Of a DNA stretch of 7,289 bases, positions 1 to 6,383 are shown one piece after another. The notes below the pieces were generated by a model. It did not search any database and had not been told where the DNA came from. It saw only the letters and a list, made by a program, of their open reading frames with translations. The position numbers and the translations under genes were made by a program. Origin of the DNA: Syntrophaceae bacterium CG2_30_49_12 (lineage in GTDB: Bacteria > Desulfobacterota > Syntrophia > Syntrophales > CG2-30-49-12); assembly GCA_001873675.1 (NCBI GenBank), contig MNZP01000028.1, positions 1-7,289 on the forward strand. Reading direction: 5' to 3'. The number at the start of each line of letters is the position of its first letter. The stretch's first letter is position 1.

Positions 1-17
1 TAATTAAAATCGGTAAA

Positions 18-36
18 CCCCCGGCTCTGCCGGGGG
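18..36 (+). repeat. IS200 left-end hairpin
   Basis: Perfect 8-bp stem with a 3-nt loop, CCCCCGGC-TCT-GCCGGGGG. It matches the right-end hairpin at 611-629 in sequence and orientation. In IS200/IS605 elements such end hairpins are the TnpA recognition sites on the transferred strand. In IS200 the left one has also been described as a terminator-like structure that shields tnpA from outside transcription. Confidence 0.75.
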
Positions 37-71
37 ACTCCCGAAGTTTGACAATTCCGGGAATATAAAGA

Positions 72-118
72 AAACCTCCTATCCGTGAACCGCTCAAAGT
101 TTACGGGGAAGGAGGTTT
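72..118 (+). promoter_or_regulatory. 5' UTR hairpin masking the tnpA ribosome-binding site
   Basis: Positions 72-80 pair with 110-118 (9 bp) and 82-90 with 99-107 (9 bp including G-U pairs). They are separated by a small internal loop (81; 108-109) and closed by an 8-nt loop at 91-98. The 3' arm contains the strong Shine-Dalgarno sequence GGAAGGAGGT (107-116), which lies 6 nt before the TTG start of tnpA when counted from the end of GGAGG. The fold would therefore hide the ribosome-binding site. This matches the known control of IS200 transposase, where a 5' UTR stem-loop represses translation. Confidence 0.75.
86..99 (+). repeat. 14-nt inverted repeat, left copy (partner at 587-600)
   Basis: TGAACCGCTCAAAG here is the exact reverse complement of CTTTGAGCGGTTCA at 587-600. 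This copy covers the loop and upper stem of the RBS-masking hairpin. Two flanking G-U wobbles (85 with 601, 100 with 586) could lengthen the pairing. Formation of this long-range duplex in the tnpA mRNA would compete with the upper stem of the 5' hairpin. In single-stranded element DNA it would bring the two ends together. The function is inference. Confidence 0.7.
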
Positions 119-121
119 CAA

Positions 122-556
122 TTGAACGACGCACAAAGTTTAAGCCATACATCATGGGAATGCAAGTATCATGTGGTATGGATACCGAAGTATCGGAAGA
201 AGACACTATATGACCAGTTGCGTAAGTATCTTGGGTCAACATTCAAGGACCTCGCAGCCCAGAAAGAGAGTCAAATTTTGGAGGGCCATCTGCGGCCCGA
301 TCACGTACATATTCTGATCTCGATACCACCCAAGTATGCGGTATCTCAGGTGGTAGGCTTTATCAAAGGGAAGAGTGCTATTCATATAGCAAGAAATTTT
401 ACGGGTCACCGAAAAAATTTTACTGGGCAACACTTTTGGGCCAGAGGTTATCATGTTTCCACTGTTGGAAGGGATGAAGCAACCATTCGGGAATACATCA
501 AACAACAGGAGCAGGAAGATCGACGTCTTGACCAGCTCAATATGTTTGAGGAGTAG
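122..556 (+). CDS. tnpA: IS200/IS605-family transposase TnpA (Y1 HUH)
   Basis: A single-domain Y1 transposase that cleaves and rejoins single-stranded element ends through a 5'-phosphotyrosine intermediate. The 144-aa length is normal for IS200-type TnpA. The N-terminal SLSHTSWECKYHVVWIPKYR block is typical of the family. The metal-binding HUH motif is H61-V62-H63 within RPDHVHILI. The nucleophile is Y125 in EYIKQQ, with Q129 completing the active site. The start is TTG at 122: it follows a near-ideal GGAGG with 6-nt spacing, and the family's conserved N-terminus begins right after it. Translation is probably throttled by the hairpin at 72-118. All recognisable catalytic residues are present, so the protein looks functional. 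No tnpB accompanies it, which marks the IS200 subgroup. Confidence 0.95.
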   Translation: MNDAQSLSHTSWECKYHVVWIPKYRKKTLYDQLRKYLGSTFKDLAAQKESQILEGHLRPDHVHILISIPPKYAVSQVVGFIKGKSAIHIARNFTGHRKNFTGQHFWARGYHVSTVGRDEATIREYIKQQEQEDRRLDQLNMFEE

Positions 557-600
557 CCACCTTTAGGTGGTTCCACATTTAATCCGCTTTGAGCGGTTCA
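557..600 (+). repeat. 3' hairpins after tnpA, including 14-nt partner of the 5' UTR
   Basis: Two small hairpins follow the tnpA stop. CCACCT-TT-AGGTGG at 557-570 begins directly after the TAG codon and is followed by a T-rich stretch, so it could act as a weak terminator. CCGCT-TTG-AGCGG at 584-596 overlaps the right copy (587-600) of the 14-nt inverted repeat whose other copy is at 86-99. The local hairpin and the long-range pairing exclude each other. The role is not known to me. Confidence 0.55.
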
Positions 601-2256
601 TAAATTCAAGCCTCCGGCTTTGCCGGAGGTATGTGACTCTCTTATATTGTTCGGCCAATCATAATTCTGCAACAAGTCCACACTTTTGTTGGACAGTTTC
701 TTAATTGCTGGGTTATGTTGAGGCCGCAAGATCTTAAGAAAATAGCCTGCAAGTAATGGTATGTCTTCTTTTCGGTCTCTTAGCGGTGGAAGATGTATAG
801 GAATCGTGAAACGGGCATAAAGATCCTGCCTGAACTTGCTATCACGTATCTCTTTTTCAATATCCTTATTGGTAGCGGCGATTATCCTGACATCCACGGG
901 GACTGAAGTATTCGCACCGACAGGTGTGACGATTTTGTCTTCAATAACCTTAAGGAGTTTTGCCTGATGCATAAGGCTCAGGTCGCCTATTTCGTCAAGA
1001 AAGACGGTTCCACCATTGGCGTAAACAAGTTTCCCGATTCTGTCTTCTGTAGCATGTGTAAATGATCCTTTCTTATGGCCAAATAATTCCGATTCAAGGA
1101 GATTATCAGGAATGGCCGAGCAGTTTATTTCAACAAAAGGCTTGTCTTTACGTTTAGAGTTTCTATGTAGAAGCTTGGCAAGATTACCCTTGCCAGTTCC
1201 GGTTTCGCCTGTTATTAATATAGTAATATCCGTCTTTGCTATTCTGCCGGCCTTGATCAGGATATCCTTTATGGCCGGTGAATTTCCGATCACAACGTCT
1301 CTCGCAGCAAGCAAATTCTCAAGAACGGCTTTTGCGTCTTTGATCGTTTTATAGAGAATATTGCGCTCAATCAACATGGATAACTCCTCACCTATCAAGA
1401 CCAAAAGCTGCAAGTCTTTATCCTCGAATAATTTTCTGGCTTTAAAGCTATCCATATACAAAACGCCTCTAATCTCCCCATCCCATTTCAAAGGGATACA
1501 AACGGCCGCTTTCATTTTCAGTTCAAGAACACTTTTTGCAGTTTTTCCACGGACCTTGAATTTTTCGTCGGCCAGAGCGTCCTCGGTTACCAGAATTTGC
1601 TTATTTTCGCGAAGATAATTGAGCATTGTCCGGCTGATCCTTACTTCGACATCCTCCCTCTGTGCCTTTGCCAGGCAATTGAGTCTTTCACCGTTGTTTT
1701 CTAAGGCCACAATCAATACTCTGTCGGGCTTAAAGGCTTTATAAAGTTCCTCAGCAATCAACTGCAACAATTCTTCAAAATCGGAAGACAGGTTGGCCAA
1801 GTGGGTTATCCGGTACAAAACGAAGAGCCCTTCAGGGTCAAGTTTACGGTCAATCAGATGTTCTTGAAAAGCAACGGGAGAGAAAGCGGTTGTAGCGGCA
1901 TTCTCGGCACTATCTTCAGAGATAGCAATTTTATGTTCTTTTGATTTTGCTTTCTTGGCTTGTTTTTGAAGGATTAAGGTGAAATCTCCGATCTCGATTT
2001 TGTCCCCCACAATTACAAGTCCGTAATCTCTCTTTTCCCCATTTATTAATAAACCATTCTGACTGCCGAGATCCTGAAAAAAATACTTTTCTTCGTCTTC
2101 ATAAAAGAGCGCCGCATGGAATCTTGAAACCTTTGAATCGGACAATTGAATGTTGTTATATCTATACCTGCCGATAGATACAACCGTGAGCAGAGTAATA
2201 TCTTCAATTTTATGTAAGGTTTGCCCTTTGTTGTATATCGATAAAACTGTTCGCAT
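598..2256 (-). pseudogene. FHA-GAF-AAA+ sigma54-dependent activator, 3' end cut off by IS200
   Basis: An enhancer-binding-type regulator that would use ATP hydrolysis to open sigma54-RNA polymerase promoters. The FHA domain (about 25-97) has G29-R30, S44-R45-F46-H47 and DLGSQNG (62-68), the phosphothreonine-binding signature. A GAF-like domain follows (about 150-300). The AAA+ domain runs from about 322, with Walker A GETGTGKG (350-357), Walker B GGTVFLDEIGDL (415-426) and the arginine-finger region FRQDLYARF (475-483). The sigma54-contact loop reads GSFTHA (397-402) instead of GAFTGA. The frame is native through WPNNIRE (534-540). It then runs into IS DNA for 12 foreign residues and stops, so the rest of the AAA+ lid and the Fis-type helix-turn-helix are lost, presumably lying beyond the left window edge. 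The start at 2256 has a weak AAAGG upstream. Without its DNA-binding domain the product is probably inactive at its promoter, though an FHA-GAF-ATPase fragment could still be made. Confidence 0.9.
611..629 (+). repeat. IS200 right-end hairpin
   Basis: Perfect 8-bp stem with a 3-nt loop, CCTCCGGC-TTT-GCCGGAGG. It differs from the left-end hairpin only by one compensated base pair and one loop base. The right cleavage site should lie a few bases 3' of it, which agrees with the regulator coding sequence resuming at about 637. Read on the - strand, it encodes the foreign tail (SGKAGGL) of the truncated regulator. Confidence 0.75.
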
Positions 2257-2271
2257 AGCCTTTACTCAAAT

Positions 2272-2392
2272 GAGACCTTTGAATTTTGTCATTTCGAGGA
2301 GCAATAGCGACGAGAAATCTTAATGGTTTTAATCTGTTCAAGATTTCTCCCTTCGGTCGAAATGACACTATTGGCAGTTTTTCAAAGGTCTC
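2272..2392. repeat. 121-bp palindromic repeat (MITE-like) with 12-bp terminal inverted repeats
   Basis: The ends are GAGACCTTTGAA (2272-2283) and its exact reverse complement TTCAAAGGTCTC (2381-2392). Nested inside are TGTCATTTCGA (2287-2297) with TCGAAATGACA (2357-2367), and GAGAAATCTT (2312-2321) with AAGATTTCTC (2340-2349). The middle is not symmetric. The ATTTCGA/GAGAAATC core resembles a dispersed repeat common in many bacterial genomes, often mis-annotated as tiny proteins. It has no coding capacity of its own. It sits between the start of the activator gene and the MmgE/PrpD remnant, so it may carry or displace the activator's promoter. No target-site duplication is obvious. Confidence 0.8.
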
Positions 2393-2394
2393 CA

Positions 2395-2718
2395 AATAAG
2401 AAATTGGTATATCCAGGGATGCTCAAGCTGACAGAAAAGGTGAAGATAGAAAGGGACAGGGAACTGGATAAAACCTTTATGGAAGAAGGGATGTTTAAAT
2501 CTCCCCTGAAAGTCCGTCTGAAAAACGGCAAAGACTATGAAATTACATCCACGTGCAAAGGTTTTTCCCATAATCCCCTGACCGAGGGAGAGACGGACCA
2601 CAAATTCGATGCCCTCACTTCAGGTGTATGCGACGAAGAGAAAAGGGCGCAGATAAAAAGGGAACTGAAGAACCTGGAAGAGATAAAAAGTATCTCCGCC
2701 CTAATAAGGAACTGGTGA
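2395..2718 (+). pseudogene. C-terminal remnant of a MmgE/PrpD-family protein
   Basis: About 105 residues in one open frame resemble the end of MmgE/PrpD proteins (2-methylcitrate dehydratase / iminodisuccinate epimerase superfamily, usually about 450 aa). The LTEKVKIERDRELD segment, then VRLKNGKDYE, GFSHNPLTEGETDHKFDAL, and a final helix ending SISALIRNW follow the family's C-terminal order. The first three quarters are missing. Upstream the frame runs into the 121-bp repeat, which supplies an ATG at 2323 and about 23 non-homologous residues. An internal ATG exists at 2419 (GMLKL) without a convincing ribosome-binding site. The gene points towards the - strand operon and ends 22 bp from the end of apgM. 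Family assignment is from pattern memory and is fairly sure. A functional product is unlikely. Confidence 0.7.
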
Positions 2719-2740
2719 CTTGACCATAGTCCTTTTTGTT
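2711..2740 (+). terminator. Possible weak terminator of the MmgE/PrpD remnant
   Basis: ACTGGT (2711-2716) can pair with ACC and AGT at 2723-2730 with a 2-nt bulge. This is followed by CCTTTTTGTT (2731-2740). The stem is short and overlaps the stop codon. It lies between two convergent genes, where a terminator would be expected, but the structure alone is weak. Confidence 0.25.
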
Positions 2741-3967
<1,227 letters not shown>

Positions 3968-3991
3968 AGTAACTACTCCTGAGTAACATGA

Positions 3992-4774
3992 TTAGCGGCC
4001 GGTAAAAAGGGGTTTTCTCTTTTTAAGGAAGGCATCCATTCCTTCCTTCTGGTCATCGGTACTGAAGCACTGTGCGCAGCACTCTGCTTCCAGTCTGGTG
4101 GCATTATCGAGGGCAAGGTCGTAACCGAAATTGGTGCTGTGTTTGGCCATCTTGAGGGCGAAACCGGGCAGACCTGTCAGTTTCAGGGCGAATTTTCTGG
4201 TTTCTGCAAGGAGTTGATCGGCCGGATAGATTCTGTTGACAAGACCGATTTCATAGGCCCTTCTCGCATCAATCTGCTCACCACCCATGATCAGTTCCTT
4301 TGCCCTCCCCATGCCGACGATGCGGGGCAACCTCTGGGTGCCTCCCCAGCCCGGGATTATGCCTATGAGGATCTCCGGCTGGCCGAAGACCGCCTTTTCC
4401 GAGGCGAATCTAATATCGCAGGCAAGAGAGATTTCCGTACCCCCGCCGAGGGCGTAGCCATTTACCGCCGCAATAGAGGGCTTGGGCATCGTTTCTAAGA
4501 GTCGCAGCGTTTCCTGGCCCATCTCCATAAAGGCAAGGGCTTGATGCGGTTTCATCTCCTGCATCTGTGCGATATCTGCGCCGGCCACAAATGCCTTTTC
4601 ACCGGCGCCGGTCAGGATCAGAACCTTGATACCCTCATCGTTTTTACAGTGTGTCACGGCGCTTTGAAGCTCGGCCATCGTTTCAGAATTCATCGCATTT
4701 AAGGCCTTTGGTCTGTTGAAGGTTAGTGTGGCAACCCCGTCCTCAACGGTAAAAAGAATGTTTTTGTATTCCAT
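3992..4774 (-). CDS. Enoyl-CoA hydratase / crotonase family protein
   Basis: Probably hydrates a trans-2-enoyl-CoA to a 3-hydroxyacyl-CoA, as in beta-oxidation or butyrate-type pathways. At 260 aa it has the usual single-domain crotonase length. The CoA and oxyanion-hole segment FVAGADI (62-68) and LGGGTEISLACDIRFA (109-124) are clear. Both catalytic glutamates of true hydratases are in place: E114 in GGGTE and E134 in FGQPEILIGIIPGWGG. That favours a hydratase over an isomerase or other crotonase. The C-terminal FLKKRKPLFTGR matches short-chain hydratases. The ATG at 4774 is preceded by AAAGGAG and a closer AAGGA. It lies downstream of an acyl-CoA synthetase, with a C-rich palindrome between them, and 24 bp before apgM. 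Substrate chain length cannot be read from the sequence. Confidence 0.93.
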   Translation of the reverse strand: MEYKNILFTVEDGVATLTFNRPKALNAMNSETMAELQSAVTHCKNDEGIKVLILTGAGEKAFVAGADIAQMQEMKPHQALAFMEMGQETLRLLETMPKPSIAAVNGYALGGGTEISLACDIRFASEKAVFGQPEILIGIIPGWGGTQRLPRIVGMGRAKELIMGGEQIDARRAYEIGLVNRIYPADQLLAETRKFALKLTGLPGFALKMAKHSTNFGYDLALDNATRLEAECCAQCFSTDDQKEGMDAFLKKRKPLFTGR

Positions 4775-4797
4775 CTGTCCTTTTCTCCTTTCTTCTG

Positions 4798-4848
4798 AAA
4801 ATCCCCCCCCCAGCCCCCCTTTTCCAAAGGGGAGAGAGGGGGGATTTT
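4798..4848. repeat. C-rich palindromic repeat between synthetase and hydratase genes
   Basis: The outer arms AAAATCCCCCC (4798-4808) and GGGGGGATTTT (4838-4848) are exact reverse complements. The inner arms CCCCTTT (4816-4822) and AAAGGGG (4826-4832) close on a 3-nt loop. It resembles the dispersed AAATCCCCC...GGGGGATTT repeats seen in many genomes. The left arm holds a run of nine C (4803-4811), prone to slippage. On the transcribed (-) strand the structure ends in ATTTT, so it could act as a partial terminator or mRNA-stabilising hairpin between the two genes. The stop codon of the upstream synthetase is formed at its edge. Confidence 0.75.
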
Positions 4849-6301
4849 AATTAAGATTCTCCACAAACTCAACCTTGCGAGGAACCTTGTAAAGTGAGAG
4901 GTATTTCCTGCAATGCCGGATGATTGATTTCTTATCGGTGTCTGCCCCCTTATTTTTTACGATAAGGGCCTTTACAACCTCCCCCCTCATCAGATCAGAC
5001 ATACCAACCACACGGGAGGATTTAACAGCGGGGTGCATCTCAAGAACGATCTCGACTTCCCGGGGATAGACATTAAACCCCCAGGTGATAATCATCCGCT
5101 TTTTGCGGCCGGTGAGAAAGATATATCCGTCCTCGTCTATCTTGGCCAGATCACTCGTGTAAAGCCACCCATCCCTGATGACCATGGCCGTTGCCTCTTC
5201 GTCCCTGTAGTAACCCTTCATCATATTTTCACCCTTGATAATCAGCTCCCCGCTTTCACCTGCCGGCACCTTTTTACCGTAATCATCCACGATCTTCGCC
5301 TCAACGCCGGGGATGACGACGCCAATAGAACCCGGTTTCTGTGCCATATCAGGTCTGCTGAATGTACAGACCGGTGATGCCTCGGTGAGGCCGTAACCCT
5401 CTAAGACTTTGACACCAAATCTTTTCTCAAAGGGGGGAATAAATTCCGCCGGCATGGCGGCGCCCCCGGTGATGCAAAGCCTCAGGGAACTCAGGTCGTA
5501 ACGCTTACCCTCTTCCTGGAGCAACATGCCGAGGAACACCTGCGGGACAGAGGCGATATAGGTCACCTTATCCCTTTCGATGGCGCTGAAGATATTATCT
5601 ACGCTGAACCGATCCATTAATACCATGCCGGCCCCGATACGGACAGTGCCCAGCATGTTGGCTACGGCGCCGAAGGAGTGAAAAAACGGTATCACGGAAA
5701 GTGCCCGGTCCTTTTCCGTGCCACCACATAGGTCCCGAATAATGTTAGACTGGCCGAGGAGGTTCCTGTGGGTGAGGATAGCGCCGAGTGGTCTGCCGGT
5801 AAGGCCTGCGGTATAGATCATAACGGCATGGTCATCCCCGGCAATTTCCGGCATGTCAAGCGTAAAGGGGCCTTCTTTAATAATGTCTCCGAAAGGCGAA
5901 GTGGTATCCAGACCGTTGGTAACAAGCAGGCGCCGGCAGAGGGGGACATCCCCGCTTATCTCCTCAAATCGCTTCGTTAGCGAGGCTTCGGTAATCAATA
6001 CCTTTGCCTCACTGTTGCCAAGCAGGTATCTTAGTTCATAAGCCGTGGACATGATGTTGAGGGTAACGGCAACGGCGCCGATCTTCTGGACGGCAAAGTA
6101 GGAGATGATAAACTCAGGACAATTGGAGAGCAACAGGGCAACCTTATCCCCTTTTTTAAGCCCTAAGCTTCTTAGCCAGTTTCCGAGGGCATTTACCGCC
6201 CAGTTCAATTCGTTATAGGTTAAACTAATGTTGTCGTGTATGATAGCCACATTTTCTGCGTATTGCCTGCAACTCTCTTCCAGCATTTTTCCCAGATTCA
6301 T
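4847..6301 (-). CDS. AMP-binding acyl-CoA synthetase (FadD-like), C-terminus truncated
   Basis: A member of the ANL superfamily that would activate a carboxylic acid to acyl-AMP and then acyl-CoA. Seen in order: the N-terminal LTYNELN region, the A3 phosphate loop as YTAGLTGRPLG (163-173) instead of the usual YTSGTTGxPKG, A5 GYGLTEASP (302-310), A7 YTSDLAKIDEDGY with ribose-binding D384, and A8 GRKKRMIITWGFNVYPREVE (398-417). The protein ends at KVPRKVEFVENLN (472-484). Relatives continue about 15-25 residues with the A10 motif PKTxxGKI(L/R)R, whose lysine catalyses adenylation. Here the TAA stop is made at the edge of the C-rich palindrome and no A10 sequence is found beyond it. The start ATG at 6301 has only a distant GAGG. 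The enzyme may be impaired in adenylation, or may be a decaying gene. The substrate is unknown; the neighbouring hydratase suggests a fatty or related acid. Confidence 0.85.
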   Translation of the reverse strand: MNLGKMLEESCRQYAENVAIIHDNISLTYNELNWAVNALGNWLRSLGLKKGDKVALLLSNCPEFIISYFAVQKIGAVAVTLNIMSTAYELRYLLGNSEAKVLITEASLTKRFEEISGDVPLCRRLLVTNGLDTTSPFGDIIKEGPFTLDMPEIAGDDHAVMIYTAGLTGRPLGAILTHRNLLGQSNIIRDLCGGTEKDRALSVIPFFHSFGAVANMLGTVRIGAGMVLMDRFSVDNIFSAIERDKVTYIASVPQVFLGMLLQEEGKRYDLSSLRLCITGGAAMPAEFIPPFEKRFGVKVLEGYGLTEASPVCTFSRPDMAQKPGSIGVVIPGVEAKIVDDYGKKVPAGESGELIIKGENMMKGYYRDEEATAMVIRDGWLYTSDLAKIDEDGYIFLTGRKKRMIITWGFNVYPREVEIVLEMHPAVKSSRVVGMSDLMRGEVVKALIVKNKGADTDKKSIIRHCRKYLSLYKVPRKVEFVENLN

Positions 6302-6383
6302 AGTGATTTGCCAACCTCGCTAATTTTGGGGTTATCTCCTAGCACAGAAGGGACAATTTTTCAATGGAGAGATCCATGGTAAA
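6302..6383 (-). other. Intergenic gap upstream of the synthetase gene
   Basis: 82 bp between the glycosyltransferase stop and the synthetase ATG. On the - strand there is a TTGAAA (about 6357-6362), but no good -10 box at proper spacing, and no convincing sigma54 -24/-12 site. I see no riboswitch or strong terminator. It may hold the promoter of the synthetase-hydratase-apgM genes, but the sequence does not prove it. Confidence 0.3.

Larger units (their letters stand above)
1..636 (+). mobile_element. IS200-type insertion sequence (IS200/IS605 family, tnpA only)
   Basis: A compact element with one gene, a Y1 transposase, and no tnpB. Near each end there is a short perfect hairpin of almost the same sequence in the same orientation (18-36 and 611-629), as expected for ends recognised as single strands by TnpA rather than as inverted repeats. 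The right boundary is placed at about 634-637 because the disrupted regulator on the - strand resumes its conserved WPNNIRE motif there. The left boundary is uncertain. Joining the bases before about position 8 to 637 would restore the regulator frame as NIRE-L-I, so the element may be about 8-636, but it could also begin just outside the window. No target duplication is expected in this family. The element lies antisense to the gene it interrupts and looks intact. Confidence 0.85.

Noticed and set aside
1..640. A TnpB/omega-RNA or IS605-type obligate guide system
   Set aside because: There is only a tnpA. The bases after it contain hairpins but no tnpB frame, and the flanking DNA is the disrupted regulator.
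2272..2392. CRISPR-like or tandem repeat array
   Set aside because: The repeats are inverted and nested, present once each, with no regular spacers.
2210..2395. 61-aa open frame on the - strand upstream of the activator
   Set aside because: Its sequence (FRPKGEI, FLVAIAPRNDK) is the translation of the dispersed palindromic repeat, a common false gene call.
2323..2418. N-terminal extension of the MmgE/PrpD remnant starting at the ATG at 2323
   Set aside because: These codons come from the 121-bp repeat and the short stretch after it, and have no homology to the family.
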